Shown here: piece by piece, positions 8,202 to 17,925 of the stretch
Position numbering within the stretch: position 1 is the first letter of the stretch
How the letters are laid out: every line of letters starts with the position of its first letter
Assembly: GCF_029910095.1 (NCBI RefSeq)
Contig: NZ_CP094526.1
Span: forward strand, 5,952,001 to 6,016,000
Length of the DNA stretch: 64,000 nucleotides
Direction: 5' to 3'
Source: Bradyrhizobium sp. ISRA464
Lineage (GTDB): Bacteria; Pseudomonadota; Alphaproteobacteria; Rhizobiales; Xanthobacteraceae
Position numbers and translations under genes: made by a program
The notes under the pieces: model-generated
The model's database searches: none
Told to the model about the DNA's origin: nothing
What the model saw: the letters and a program-made list of their open reading frames with translations, nothing else

Positions 8202-9971
8202 TCATTCCGGAATTTCCGCGAGCCGAAGGCCTTCGGCCAGCTTGACGCGATGATCAGCGCTTGAGAAGCCCGATGCCAACAATCGGCGGATCGTGAAATT
8301 CGGGACGAGCTCCAGCAGACGCCGGGCGCTCGCCCGTGTCTCATCTTGCCGGCCTAGCCGGGCTAATGCCGCGGTTTGCACCGATAGCGGCGGACCGAAG
8401 CCCGGGTTGACGCGTGCTGATTGCTTCGCGGCTGCTGCTGCTCGTTCGAAATCGCCGGCAAAGTAGTGCGCGTAGGCCAAACCGTTGTAGGGCAGGTGCA
8501 AAGCGAGATCGCGAGGACTAAGACGAATCGCCCGTTCGCCATACTCGACGGCTTTTTCGTAACTTCCGGCCCAGGCGTAGATCATCGAACCAAAACTCAG
8601 CGCCATAAAGCAGGACGGTGTCGATCCGATTGCGCGATCAAACGCATCAAACGCAGATTCGTAGTCCTGTTCTTCCGAGCCAATCACGAATGCTGCGGCA
8701 CCGAGTGTTGTCGCATCATCGCCGGCCCTTGCCAGGGCAATTCGTGCGTGGCGGAGCGCGGCATCTTTTTCCTGCTCCCGGCGGCTACCTCTCTGGTACT
8801 GGATATGGTGACAGAGCGCGATTGCCGCGTGGGCAGCGGCATAATCGGGGTCGATCGCGACCGCCCGCTCGAGCAAGGGAAGAGCCCGCGTAGCCGGTTC
8901 CGGGTTTCCGCTGAACGCATCGGGAAGCGCGCGAAGATAAAGATCGTAGGCACCGAGATTGTCGGGCCGCTTACGCCGAGCGCGCTCGATCTCGGCCTGA
9001 CGCAGGCTTGGTTCGATAGCACCAACGACATGCGTCGCTAGTTCATCCTGAAGGACAAACACGTCATTGAGCGCACGGTCATAGCGCTCGGCCCAAATGT
9101 GGCCGCCGCTGACGGCGTCAACTAGCTGTCCGGTGATGCGCAACCGATTGCCCGCTTTGCGCACGCTCCCTTCAAGTACATAACGAACCCCAAGTTCTCG
9201 ACCAACCTGCTTAATGTCTACCGCCTTGCCCCTGTAGGTGAAGCTCGAATTGCGCGCGATAACGAAGAGTGACTTAAATCTTGAGAGTGCCGTGATGATA
9301 TCCTCGACCATACCGTCTGCAAAATACTCCTGCTCGGGGTCGCCCGACATGTTCTGGAACGGCAGCACCGCAATTGAGGGCTTGTCGGGCAGCGCCAAGG
9401 GTTTGGTTGTCTCTGCAGTCGCTCCAGCTGTTGCCGCTGACCTCATGGCTGGCTGGACCGCGCAGAGCCGAACAGGTCGATCAATGTTCTTGAGCGATTT
9501 CTCGCCGAGATCGTCGAACCCGAAGCTTGTCTTGCCTCTGACTTGTTCAAAAGCGCTGGCGGATAGGTAAACGCCACCCGGCTCACACTCATTCTCAACG
9601 CGTGCCGCGATATTGACGCCGTCACCGAAAATGTCGTCGCCCTCAATGATGACGTCGCCAATATTGATGCCGATGCGGAACGCAATTTTTTGCACGGCAT
9701 CGCTGTTGCGCTTGGCCATTTTGGTCTGCACTGCCATCGCGCAGGTCACCGCATCAACGGCACTGGCGAACTCTACCAGCAAGCCGTCGCCGGTCGTCTT
9801 GACGATACGGCCGTGATGCTCGGCGATTTCGGGGTCGACAACTTCGCGCCGGTGCGCTTTCAATGCAGTCAGTGTCCCGACTTCATCGGCGCCCATCAGG
9901 CGGGAGTAGCCTGCGACATCAGCCGCCAGCACCGCTGCCAACCGCCGCTCGACACGTCCGCCGGTCACCAA
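8202..9971 (-). CDS. Class III adenylate/guanylate cyclase with TolB-like and TPR domains
   Basis: 589 residues. Residues 1-170 are a class III cyclase domain: [20 protein letters not shown] carries the first metal aspartate, [11 protein letters not shown] the second, and [11 protein letters not shown] follows. Residues about 185-330 are a TolB N-terminal-like domain ([20 protein letters not shown], then [14 protein letters not shown] and [11 protein letters not shown]). The rest is TPR-type helical repeats ([40 protein letters not shown]). This soluble three-part architecture is greatly expanded in Bradyrhizobium. Product cyclic AMP is likely but not certain. A paralogue lies at 46357-48084. 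Confidence 0.9.
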   Translation of the reverse strand: MVTGGRVERRLAAVLAADVAGYSRLMGADEVGTLTALKAHRREVVDPEIAEHHGRIVKTTGDGLLVEFASAVDAVTCAMAVQTKMAKRNSDAVQKIAFRIGINIGDVIIEGDDIFGDGVNIAARVENECEPGGVYLSASAFEQVRGKTSFGFDDLGEKSLKNIDRPVRLCAVQPAMRSAATAGATAETTKPLALPDKPSIAVLPFQNMSGDPEQEYFADGMVEDIITALSRFKSLFVIARNSSFTYRGKAVDIKQVGRELGVRYVLEGSVRKAGNRLRITGQLVDAVSGGHIWAERYDRALNDVFVLQDELATHVVGAIEPSLRQAEIERARRKRPDNLGAYDLYLRALPDAFSGNPEPATRALPLLERAVAIDPDYAAAHAAIALCHHIQYQRGSRREQEKDAALRHARIALARAGDDATTLGAAAFVIGSEEQDYESAFDAFDRAIGSTPSCFMALSFGSMIYAWAGSYEKAVEYGERAIRLSPRDLALHLPYNGLAYAHYFAGDFERAAAAAKQSARVNPGFGPPLSVQTAALARLGRQDETRASARRLLELVPNFTIRRLLASGFSSADHRVKLAEGLRLAEIPE

Positions 9972-10069
9972 ATTCCTCCAGTTGCCTTTTCTCGTCAGAT
10001 CAAATCATAGAGTGAGAGCTGGTACCAGCATGGCGGAGGGAACCCGTTGGAGGTCCATCGGCGATCTCC

Positions 10070-10971
10070 CTTTCAAATGCCGTCGCAGTCGTGATGGCCA
10101 CTGGAGGATCGACCAACCCGGTTCTCCATTTTCTTGCTATCGCAAGAGCAGCAGGGGTACGCTGGGACATCGACGATTTCGAGCGGGTTGCGCGCCGGAC
10201 CCGGTGCTGTGTGATCTGAAGCCTTCGGGCCGCTTCGTTGCGGTGGATTTCCACCGCGCCGGGCGCGTCCCGCAAGTCCTGAAGGTGCTGCTTGAGCATG
10301 ACCGCATCGACGGTGATTGCATGACGATCACCGGTCGCGCGCTGGCTGAGGAATTAGCAGACCTGCCCTCGGAGCCTTCCGGCGATCAAGAAGTAATCCG
10401 GCCGTGGTCCAATCCGCTCTACGGGCGTGGTCATTTGTCGATCCTAAAAGGGAATCTTTCGAGCGAGGGGTGCGTTGCAAAGACCTCGGGCATCAAGCAG
10501 CCCAAATTCACCGGTCCCGCTCGAGTGTTCGATTCCGAGCAGGCATGCTTGAAGTCGATCCTCTCGAAGAAGATCAAGCCCAGAGACATCGTCGTCATCC
10601 GTTACGAAGGTCCAAGAGGTGGCCCAGGCATGCCGGAGATGCTTTCTCCAACCGCGGCGCTCGTCGGCCAGGGCCTACTCGACTCCCTCGCCCTCGTTAC
10701 CGATGGTCGGTTCTCTGGAGGATCCTGGGGCTGGATCGTTGGCCACGTGGCGCCGGAAGCCTTTGTTGGCGGGACGATCGCCCTCGTGAAAGATGGCGAT
10801 TTGATCACCCTTGATCGGGACAAGCGCCTCATTGAACTCCACGTTTCAGCCAAGGAACTTGCGGCGCGAAAGAAGAAGTGGAAGGCACCACGACCCCGCT
10901 ACAGGGACGGGATCCTCGCGGAATATGCCCGCCATGTCTCATCGGCGAGCCTGGGTGCCGTTGCGGATTAG
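10070..10971 (+). pseudogene. Dihydroxyacid dehydratase (IlvD/Edd family) remnant
   Basis: From 10070 one frame reads [20 protein letters not shown], then [19 protein letters not shown]. It is the middle of an IlvD-type dehydratase, up to about 10195, where one G seems lost in CGGACCCGGTGCTG. The adjacent frame then carries the rest: [65 protein letters not shown] and [14 protein letters not shown]. The N-terminal third, with the iron-sulfur cysteines, is absent. It is therefore a 5'-truncated, frameshifted gene that cannot make an active enzyme. Confidence 0.8.
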
Positions 10972-11350
10972 TCCAATCACGGCCCTATTCCCGGTCCCGA
11001 ACAACACGGGGCGTCGACGTCCTTGGCGATAGATTCATTTGCTGCGCCGCGCCATTCGGAGCGCTGCAGCGCGGCAGGACGCTACCCTCACATGCTGCGA
11101 GCACAAACGAACCAAACCTCGCCAACCCGACTGAAACGATTTAAGCTGCCCGTCAGCTTGTAACGCCCAAGGTGGGCGTTCAGCCCTGAATTGCGCTCCC
11201 GCCGCACTATAGGGAGTGCCGGATGATCAGATTTCTTCAACATGTCTTGTTCGGCCGGCCTCGCTCTACGAGCGCCGTAAGCGCCGTTTGCGCGAGAGTG
11301 CCACGTGGCCTGCACGATCGCGAGGCTACGCGATAGCTTGGAGGCAGCGT
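10972..11350. other. Region upstream of acetyl-CoA synthetase
   Basis: About 380 bases that must hold the acs promoter. I could not identify a convincing -35/-10 pair or regulator site, and no small gene is supported. Confidence 0.35.
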
Positions 11351-13378
11351 ATGTCACATCAAACAGCAGAAGTGTCGGAAGCCGAGATCGCGGTCCATTG
11401 GCAGGAAGAAAACTATGTCAACGCGCCGGAGAAATTCGTCGCGCAGGCCAACCTGACGGACAAAGCCGTCTTTGACAGATTCAGTCTCGACAACTTTCCG
11501 GATTGCTTCAAGGAATACGCCGACCTTCTCGACTGGTACCGGCCCTGGGACGTCACGCTTGACACGAGCAATCCGCCGTTCTGGCGATGGTTTGTCGGCG
11601 GCAGGATCAACGCCAGTTACAACTGTGTCGATCGCCATCTCGCCAAATACAAGAACAAGACTGCAATTCACTTCGTTCCTGAGCCGGAGCACGAGCCCAT
11701 CCAGCACGTCACCTATCAGGAGCTCTACGTACGCGTGAATGAGGTCGCTGCCCTGTTGCAAGACTTCTGCGGTCTGAAGAAGGGTGATCGGGTGACGCTG
11801 CACATGCCGATGGTGCCGGAGCTTCCAATTACGATGCTCGCCTGCGCGAGGCTCGGAGTTATTCACTCGCAAGTCTTTAGCGGCTTCAGCGGGAAAGCCA
11901 CGGCGGACCGCATCGTCGATTCCGAAAGCCGTGTGCTGATCACAATGGACGCCTATTACCGCGGCGGCCAGCTTCTCGATCAAAAGGAGAAAGCGGATGT
12001 CGCGGTCAGCGAGGCGGAAAAGGAAGGCGTGAAAGTCGAGAAGGTGCTGGTGTGGCAGAGATACCCAGGGCGGTATTCGAGCAAAACGCCAATGGTCGAG
12101 GGTCGCGACTTCATCATGAACGAAGTGTTGTCTGGCTTCCGACGCCGCAGAACCTTGCCGGTACCGATGCTTGCTGAGGACCCGCTGTTTCTGATGTACA
12201 CGAGCGGCACTACTGGACGACCGAAAGGCTGCCAGCACAGTACCGGCGGGTATCTCGCCTACGTCGCAGGGACGTCGAAATACATTCAGGACATCCATCC
12301 GGAGGATGTCTACTGGTGCATGGCCGATATCGGCTGGATCACGGGCCACTCCTATATCGTCTACGGGCCATTGACGTTGGCAGCCTCCTCGGTGGTGTAC
12401 GAGGGGCTTCCTACGTTTCCGGACGCCGGACGACCCTGGCGCATCGCGGAAGAGCTTGAGGTCAATATCTTTCATACCTCGCCGACCGCCATACGGGCGC
12501 TTCGGCGCGCCGGCCCGGATGAGCCGCTGAAGTACGATCACCACTTCAAGCACATGACCACGGTGGGCGAGCCCATCGAACCGGCGGTATGGAAGTGGTA
12601 CCACGAGGTCGTCGGCAAGGGCGAAGCGGTCATCGTCGATACCTGGTGGCAAACGGAGAACGGTGGTTTTCTGTGCAGCACGGTGCCGGCTCTCCACCCC
12701 ATGAAGCCGGGAAGCGCGGGGCCAGCGGTGCCTGGCATTCATCCGATCATCTATGACGAAGAGGGCCGCGAAATTCCTTCACGCTCCGGGCGTGCGGGAA
12801 ACATCTGCATCCAAAACCCCTGGCCCGGCACGTTTCAGACGATCTGGAGGAACTCCGACCGGTACGTCGAACAGTACTACGCGCGCTACTGCAAGGACCG
12901 GAAGAGCCGCAACTGGCGCGATTGGCCCTACTTCTGTAACGACGGCGCCTTGCAGGCGGCCGACGGCTACTACCGCATCCTCGGTCGGATCGACGATGTC
13001 ATCAACGTGGCCGGGCATAGGCTCGGGACCAAGGAGATCGAGTCCGCCAGTCTGCTCGTTGACGAGATCGCCGAAGCGGCAGTGGTCCCCGCCAGAGACG
13101 ATATCAAGGGCAAGATACCCGACCTCTACGTATCGCTGAAGCCCGGACTCGCTCCAAACGAAGCCATCCGCAAGCGCGTGGAAGACTCGGTAATCCGCGA
13201 GATTGGAGCCATTGCGCGTCCGCGCCGTATCGTGATCGTGCCCGACATGCCGAAGACCCGCTCCGGCAAGATCATGCGCCGGGTGCTTGCCTCGATTTCG
13301 AACAACGAGGACGCCGGCGACATTTCGACGCTGGCCAATCCCGAGATCGTCGATGAGATTCGCAAGATGAAATCTTAG
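11351..13378 (+). CDS. acsA: Acetyl-CoA synthetase (acetate--CoA ligase)
   Basis: 675 residues, close to the usual Acs length. It makes acetyl-CoA from acetate, ATP and CoA through acetyl-AMP. The adenylate-forming signature YTSGTTGRPKG is at about residue 283, VDTWWQTENGG is the Acs-type acyl-binding segment, GRIDDVINVAGHR is the A8 hinge, and PKTRSGKIMRR near residue 640 holds the catalytic lysine that is acetylated for control in other bacteria. The start at 11351 (MSHQTAEVSEAE) is chosen because homology begins just after it. An 85-residue gene follows 54 bases downstream and is probably co-transcribed. Confidence 0.92.
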   Translation: MSHQTAEVSEAEIAVHWQEENYVNAPEKFVAQANLTDKAVFDRFSLDNFPDCFKEYADLLDWYRPWDVTLDTSNPPFWRWFVGGRINASYNCVDRHLAKYKNKTAIHFVPEPEHEPIQHVTYQELYVRVNEVAALLQDFCGLKKGDRVTLHMPMVPELPITMLACARLGVIHSQVFSGFSGKATADRIVDSESRVLITMDAYYRGGQLLDQKEKADVAVSEAEKEGVKVEKVLVWQRYPGRYSSKTPMVEGRDFIMNEVLSGFRRRRTLPVPMLAEDPLFLMYTSGTTGRPKGCQHSTGGYLAYVAGTSKYIQDIHPEDVYWCMADIGWITGHSYIVYGPLTLAASSVVYEGLPTFPDAGRPWRIAEELEVNIFHTSPTAIRALRRAGPDEPLKYDHHFKHMTTVGEPIEPAVWKWYHEVVGKGEAVIVDTWWQTENGGFLCSTVPALHPMKPGSAGPAVPGIHPIIYDEEGREIPSRSGRAGNICIQNPWPGTFQTIWRNSDRYVEQYYARYCKDRKSRNWRDWPYFCNDGALQAADGYYRILGRIDDVINVAGHRLGTKEIESASLLVDEIAEAAVVPARDDIKGKIPDLYVSLKPGLAPNEAIRKRVEDSVIREIGAIARPRRIVIVPDMPKTRSGKIMRRVLASISNNEDAGDISTLANPEIVDEIRKMKS

Positions 13379-13432
13379 CCCGAGGTCTTCGCGGGCTCCC
13401 TGCGAACGCGTCGGACGGAATAGGGAGGAGCG

Positions 13433-13690
13433 ATGGGAACAGACGAGGTCGTGGAATGCATCCGGCCATTGCTCAAGCGGTTCTCCGAGAATGAAGAGAC
13501 CGTGCGCCGATTGGTCGCGACGGACGACACCTTCGACGCGCTCTGCCACCAATACCGCTACGTCATCGAGCTTCTGAAAGGCTACGAGGCTGAAGCTGAT
13601 CGTGAGACGGAAGTCGAGCGGCTGGAGCAGCGCCGGGCGGGGCTGGAAGAAGAACTGCTGACGCGCATTGAGGGATATCAGCCCCACTAG
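13433..13690 (+). CDS. Small coiled-coil protein downstream of acs
   Basis: 85 residues, with a strong ribosome site (GGGAGGAG) just before the ATG. The protein is charged and helical; the C-terminal half is a likely coiled coil (AEADRETEVERLEQRRAGLE). It resembles short YdcH/DUF465-like proteins in style, but I cannot assign a family. It lies 54 bases after acs on the same strand, so an operon is likely. Its TAG stop falls inside the CTAG target site of the adjoining IS5-family element, so the insertion left the coding sequence intact. Confidence 0.65.
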   Translation: MGTDEVVECIRPLLKRFSENEETVRRLVATDDTFDALCHQYRYVIELLKGYEAEADRETEVERLEQRRAGLEEELLTRIEGYQPH

Positions 13691-13759
13691 GCAGTGTGGA
13701 CTCTAAGGATTCCCTTTTGAGAGCAAATCAGATTCAAGGCTGCTTTTGGGGAGGCAGTC

Positions 13760-14523
13760 TTGGGTGTGATGGATCGTTTGGTGTTGAGCGACGCGGCCTG
13801 GGAGCGCATGGCGCCGCTGATCATCGGCCGGCCCGACCAGAAGGGCTCGACCGGGCGAGACAACCGGATGTTCGTGGAAGGTGTGCTTTGGATCGTGCGG
13901 ACCGGCTCTCCCTGGCGTGATCTTCCGGAGGTGTTCGGGGACTGGAACAGCGTGTTCCGGCGCTTCAGCCGATGGAGCACCAAGGGTGTTTGGTGGCGGA
14001 TCTTCGAGGCGATGTCCGACGACCCAGACTTCGAATATCTAATCGTCGATTCCACCATCGTCCGGGCGCATCAGCACGCCGCTGGGGCGAAAAAAGGGGG
14101 CCTGAAGATCAGGCGCTTGGCCGCTCGCGCGGCGGCCTGAGCACGAAGATCCATATGGCCGTTCGCGGTCTTGGATGTCCTGTCCGGTTCACGCTCACCG
14201 CAGGCCAGAAGGGCGATGCACCGCAAGCCGCCGCATTGATCGAGGGACTGCCCGCCGAGGTCGTCATCGCCGACACAGCCTATGACGCCGACCATTTGCG
14301 CCAAGACATCGCCGCCAAAAAGGCGCTCGCCGTGATCCCCAACAACCCGTCACGCGCGCTCAAATATCCGCTCGACAAGCATCTCTATGCCCAGCGCCAT
14401 CTCGTGGAATGCTGCTTCTCCAAACTCAAGCAGTTCCGTCGCGTCGCTACCCGCTTCGAAAAAACCGCCCGAAATTACCGCGCCGTCGTCACTCTCGCCG
14501 CCATCGTCCTATGGATGCGATAA
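13760..14523 (+). CDS. IS5-family transposase, two frames joined by frameshift
   Basis: The first frame (13760-14140) has the N-terminal half, RLVLSDAAWERMAPLIIGRP and WRDLPEVFGDWNSVFRRF, and the first catalytic aspartate in LIVDSTIVRAHQHAAGAKKGG. The second frame continues RSRGGLSTKIHMAVRGLGCP, VIADTAYDADHLRQ with the second aspartate, and RHLVECCFSKLKQFRRVATRFE, with the catalytic glutamate in the Y-rich C1 region. The frames join by a -1 shift at the A6G5 run near 14090-14100, the usual expression mode of this group. Confidence 0.88.
14090..14100 (+). promoter_or_regulatory. Programmed -1 frameshift slip site
   Basis: AAAAAAGGGGG lies in the zero frame as AAA AAA GGG, exactly where the two transposase frames overlap. 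Tandem lysine codons on an A-run are the classic slippage site of two-frame IS5-family transposases. Assignment is by position and known behaviour of the family. Confidence 0.7.
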
Positions 14524-14540
14524 GTGTCCACACCGCCTAG

Positions 14541-15963
14541 CATTACAGTTGTAATTTTTGCTTGAGATGCGCTTTGCGCGCGTTGGCTTGATGAGCCCTG
14601 CGCCAGGATGACCATGCGAGGATGTGGGCATGCGGGATGCGCCGCTGGGCGAGCTTCATGGCGATGCGGCGGATTTCCGGGATCGACCAGCGGATCAAGA
14701 ACGATGCTTCGGTCGGGGCCGCGGTCGCGTTTTTTTAAGCAATGCTCCGGTGTTGGCCCGATGACGGATGACGGCCATCGTGGCGAAGGCAAGCATGACC
14801 AGTGAGACATGGCGATGCCAGCCATGCCAGGAGCGGGTTTCGTTGTGATCAAGACCGAGCTCGTTCTTGGCGGTTTCGAAGCTGTCTTCGATGGCCCAGC
14901 GATGGCCTTCCACGGATACCAGCTTCTGCATGGACGTGCCCTTGGGGCACCATGTGGAGAAGAAGGCTAAGCTGTTGTCGGCAATATTGCGGCGGATCAG
15001 AAGACCTCGGGTCCATTCCCCGGCAAGGTCGTCGTTGTATTCGCCGGCGTCGAGATCGGCCAGCTCAAGATAGGCCCAGTCGTGCCAGCGCGGACCTTTG
15101 GTTCCTTCGCCGGACGGCAGGCGGCGCCAGGCCTTCTTGGGAAGGCTCTGCGCGATCGTAGAGGCAGTGCCGGCGACAGGCTGCTGCTTGCCCCAGGAAT
15201 AGAACACGTGATTGGAAGCAACCCCCAGAACATAGCCTTTGCCCGCCTTGCGCAGCAGGGTTTCGATCGCTCCCGTGCCATACACGCTGTCCGCTGCTAC
15301 GAACGAGAACGGCACCTTTGCGGCGATCGCGCGAGCGATCATTTGATGCGCGATCCGGGGCTTCGTCGCAAAGCTCACATCGCTCGGGACATGTGCGGCC
15401 TTCAGGCGAGCGGGTTCGTCCGTCCATTCCTTTGGCAGGTAGAGCGCCCGATCGATGAAGGCATGGCCATGCCGCGACACATAGGAGGCAAACACTCCGA
15501 TCTGGCAATTGGTGATCTTGCCCGCCGAGCCAGTGTACTGGCGCGCGACCCCACACGAGGCCTTGCCCTGTTTCAAAAAGCCGGTCTCATCGATGACCAG
15601 AACCGCGTCCTCGTCACCCAGCGTTTCCAGCGCGTACTCACGTACAATATCGCGCAGCGCGTCGGCATCCCACTGCCCCCGACCCAGAATCGCCTGCTGG
15701 CGCCACGGGCCTGGATCGCCAGCCGCTTCCGCCCGCATCCAACCCGTCTTGCGCGGCTCGTTGCCCAACAGTCCGTCGAGAAATTGCCCCGCCGAGGCCG
15801 CGACCCGCTCTTGCGTAAACAGCGGACGGATGCGTTGCTTGGCATCTCGCAACGACGAAGCCCACAGCGTCAGCGTATCCTCAACCGACGCGCCACCAAT
15901 CATCAGATCCCGAATCATGGTCGCCCATAGATTCAGAACCTTCAGGAAGATGCAACTGTAATG
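14541..15963 (-). mobile_element. IS701-family insertion sequence, complete
   Basis: A 1,423-bp element with ends CATTACAGTTG at 14541 and its exact inverse CAACTGTAATG at 15953-15963. CTAG flanks both sides (14537-14540 and 15964-15967), in keeping with the four-base YTAR-type targets of IS701 elements. It carries a single intact transposase on the minus strand. It abuts the IS5-family element with only the shared CTAG between them. Confidence 0.85.
14695..15918 (-). CDS. IS701-family transposase
   Basis: 407 residues, full length for the family. Catalytic segments are visible: AVLVIDETGFLKQGKASCGV with the first aspartate and the family-typical DE(T)GF-x-K-x-G pattern, FSFVAADSVYGTG with the second aspartate, and a C-terminal VEGHRWAIEDSFETAKNELG holding the glutamate. 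The end is a basic tail. No frameshift is seen, so the element may be active. Confidence 0.9.
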   Translation of the reverse strand: MIRDLMIGGASVEDTLTLWASSLRDAKQRIRPLFTQERVAASAGQFLDGLLGNEPRKTGWMRAEAAGDPGPWRQQAILGRGQWDADALRDIVREYALETLGDEDAVLVIDETGFLKQGKASCGVARQYTGSAGKITNCQIGVFASYVSRHGHAFIDRALYLPKEWTDEPARLKAAHVPSDVSFATKPRIAHQMIARAIAAKVPFSFVAADSVYGTGAIETLLRKAGKGYVLGVASNHVFYSWGKQQPVAGTASTIAQSLPKKAWRRLPSGEGTKGPRWHDWAYLELADLDAGEYNDDLAGEWTRGLLIRRNIADNSLAFFSTWCPKGTSMQKLVSVEGHRWAIEDSFETAKNELGLDHNETRSWHGWHRHVSLVMLAFATMAVIRHRANTGALLKKTRPRPRPKHRS

Positions 15964-16254
15964 CTAGCGCGAACCCCGCGAAGCGCGGAGCCGCGATGCG
16001 GTCGCAGACGGAGAGAACCGAGTCCGGCCGGCATCGCGCGGAGATGGTTTGTGCGCTGTGTCCGGTCCGTGAGTGCAGGCGCGGTCGTCGGCTAACGCAT
16101 TCCCGCCCCACGTCAGAAATTTGCTGCGCTCACGTCAGTCGCTTGTTGGCAGCACGGTATTGGACTATAAATGTTGATGGGCGGAGGAGTCCGCCTTATA
16201 CGCCCGGAGGGCTAATGACTCCTGTCGATGCGTCGCGCTCGATAGGAGGAGGCC
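15964..16254. other. Gap after the IS pair, with hairpins
   Basis: 290 bases. CCGCG-AAG-CGCGG (15976-15988 region) forms a short GC hairpin just beyond the IS701 end and may be the old terminator of the acs operon, although it has no T-run. GGCGGA-GGAG-TCCGCC (16180-16195) is a perfect 6-bp stem about 60 bases upstream of the next start and would fold in its 5' leader. Confidence 0.4.
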
Positions 16255-17034
16255 ATGGCCCCACACGATCACAGCGAAAGTTTAGCGGACATCGAGTTTT
16301 GGCTCCCGCGACTGCCAGGCGGATTGCCTGTCAATTTCGACTACCGGGCAATAAAGTCCGAGGTGGATGCCAAAAAGCTGATTCTGGAGCTACCGGGTTG
16401 CGACCGGGGGCGCGCCGCCGTCGAACTCTATCGACACCGTGAGCTGATCGGCAACGCCGCCGCCTACCGCGGCATCATGGTTGCCTGGGATCATAATCAT
16501 CGCGATATCATCGAGGCGTTTGGCTCTCCCGACCGGTTCGTTGCCGCGCTCCGAGACGTTGCACCTCCGATCGAGCCATGCTCGTCAGAACCGATCGATG
16601 CCTGGCGCGGAGCACTCTTGCAGAGGGATGAATCGCTCAGGCGCTCCATCGGTCCCACCTGGACCCACAGCCGCGAAGTCGCTTGTTGGTTCGCACTGCA
16701 CGACTACGTGGCGCAATTGCAGCCTTCGCTCACTCCAGTTGTCCTGCGCACAAGGATCGATCGATCGTTGATCGTCGCAGAGCACAATGACCGCACCGAG
16801 CAGGAGTTGATTGTGGACGCGCGACGACTGCTCACGGCTACCAACGCAGTCAGGCTGGACGGAATCGACACATGGCTCAGTAAAGTTCGACATCGAATCG
16901 CCGACTTATGCCCCGATGGCAAAGCGTTTGATCGCTTGCTTGCCGATTGGCGACGCGCATCCGCCCGTTACGAACGCTCGAATAGCCTCCTAACGTCTAC
17001 TGTGGAGTATCGCCAATATCGGCGCACTGCTTAA
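16255..17034 (+). CDS. Unknown protein, possible ADP-ribosyltransferase-like fold
   Basis: 259 residues behind a very strong ribosome site (AGGAGGAGG). I do not recognise a named family. In the C-terminal half the order of short motifs resembles a family of ADP-ribosyltransferase-like proteins: DAWRGAL (an arginine-glycine pair after an aromatic), TWTHSREVACWFA (the S/T-W-T ... A-x-x-F-A segment), TPVVLRTRI, and a late acidic pair in RTEQELIVDA. No signal peptide or membrane helix. It is a single gene between IS elements and phage-like genes, so it may be a cargo or defence gene; that is inference. Confidence 0.55.
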   Translation: MAPHDHSESLADIEFWLPRLPGGLPVNFDYRAIKSEVDAKKLILELPGCDRGRAAVELYRHRELIGNAAAYRGIMVAWDHNHRDIIEAFGSPDRFVAALRDVAPPIEPCSSEPIDAWRGALLQRDESLRRSIGPTWTHSREVACWFALHDYVAQLQPSLTPVVLRTRIDRSLIVAEHNDRTEQELIVDARRLLTATNAVRLDGIDTWLSKVRHRIADLCPDGKAFDRLLADWRRASARYERSNSLLTSTVEYRQYRRTA

Positions 17035-17142
17035 TGCCAACCGGCTCTTGCCGCGCTCGTCTGTGGCCACGGTTATTCGGGTCGATGCGGCTGACAACTC
17101 TCAGCATGGAGGTTGATTCCCCGGTTGCGGCCTCGCAATACC

Positions 17143-17367
17143 TCAGTGCCCCTTCATCTCAAGATGGGCACGGGGCAACAGCCATCCCATGATCTTCTCG
17201 TACGGATCGCGACGACAGTGGGCAAATGCATTCTTGTTCTGCTGCGCCGCGGTCTTGGCGAAGGCGGAGATCTCCGCGATGGACCCGCGCTTGTCCGTGG
17301 GAATCCTCGTCCATTGGCGAATGATCTTTCGGCGCGCTTCGCGTTGTACCTTCATGACCTCGGGCAT
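17143..17367 (-). CDS. Small basic conserved-type protein
   Basis: 74 residues, starting MPEVMKVQREARRKIIRQWT with an AGAGGAG site upstream. The remainder is helical and basic, ending RRDPYEKIMGWLLPR. It has the look of a short conserved rhizobial protein of unknown role. No domain or membrane segment is visible. It lies alone at the edge of the phage-like block. Confidence 0.5.
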   Translation of the reverse strand: MPEVMKVQREARRKIIRQWTRIPTDKRGSIAEISAFAKTAAQQNKNAFAHCRRDPYEKIMGWLLPRAHLEMKGH

Positions 17368-17770
17368 ATGCGGGACTCCTCTTTTGCCTCCTGGTGGATT
17401 CTTACCTCATCGTTCTGACGGCAAGGACAACATTCGGATAATTCTACTCCCGTGTTGGGGGCGCTGCCACTGGCTTGCATCAGTCTCGTGGTTGCCCGAG
17501 CGAGCCACAAAGGATCAGCTCAATCCGTCTTCGGACGAACGTGGCCGGAAACCTGGGACGAGCAATAATCCCTCTTTGATCAGCGATGGCGCGTTGCGTG
17601 AGCTTGTTTGCCCAGCAGCTGCTGTCTGCGCAGAAGTCATTCCCCGTCGATCCATCATTTTCAAGAAAGTGGCGTGGCCTTGATAGCGTCGGCCACTACC
17701 CTGCTTTCCGAACTGGTCCGACAAGGTCGGACATCACGTCGCCGGCGAGCATGCAAGCTCAGGCGGTCGC
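17368..17770. other. Intergenic, nothing recognised
   Basis: About 400 bases. Several overlapping frames exist on both strands but none has a ribosome site or family resemblance. I looked for crcB, the usual neighbour of the DUF190 remnant that follows, and did not see it. Confidence 0.35.
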
Positions 17771-17774
17771 GACC

Positions 17775-17925
17775 GGATCATCTCGGACCCATATTGCAGA
17801 ACCTGCACCTTCTCGAGGGTCACGAGGCCGCTAGTCATCATCTGGTCGAGAACAGGAAGTAAAGAAACTTGCCGATCTTTTCCTGTGTGTCCACGATCTC
17901 GACGACAAGCGGAAGATCCTCAGCT
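17775..17925 (-). pseudogene. DUF190-family remnant, 3' part
   Basis: Read on the minus strand, one frame gives EDLPLVVEIVDTQEKIGKFL and, after a one-base shift, a second gives LDQMMTSGLVTLEKVQVLQY, then GSEMIRSRP. Together these match the C-terminal half of DUF190 proteins, short PII-like-fold proteins commonly encoded beside the fluoride exporter gene crcB. The N-terminal half is missing and the 53-residue gene upstream ends in its first codons, so this is a junction between unrelated DNA. Confidence 0.6.

Larger units (their letters stand above)
13691..14536 (+). mobile_element. IS5-family insertion sequence (IS427-type), complete
   Basis: An 846-bp element. The left end GCAGTGTGGACTCTAAGG matches the inverse of the right end (GCGGTGTGGACACTTATC) at most positions. 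CTAG stands immediately outside each end (13687-13690 and 14537-14540) as the target duplication. It carries one transposase split over two frames. The structure is intact and probably mobile. The right-hand CTAG is shared with the next element, an IS701-family copy. Confidence 0.85.

Noticed and set aside
11354..12742. A 462-codon minus-strand frame opposite acsA
   Set aside because: Antisense shadow of a gene with all adenylate-forming motifs.
15976..15988. Strong intrinsic terminator after the IS pair
   Set aside because: A GC hairpin is present but without a T-run, so it is only mentioned as a possible end.
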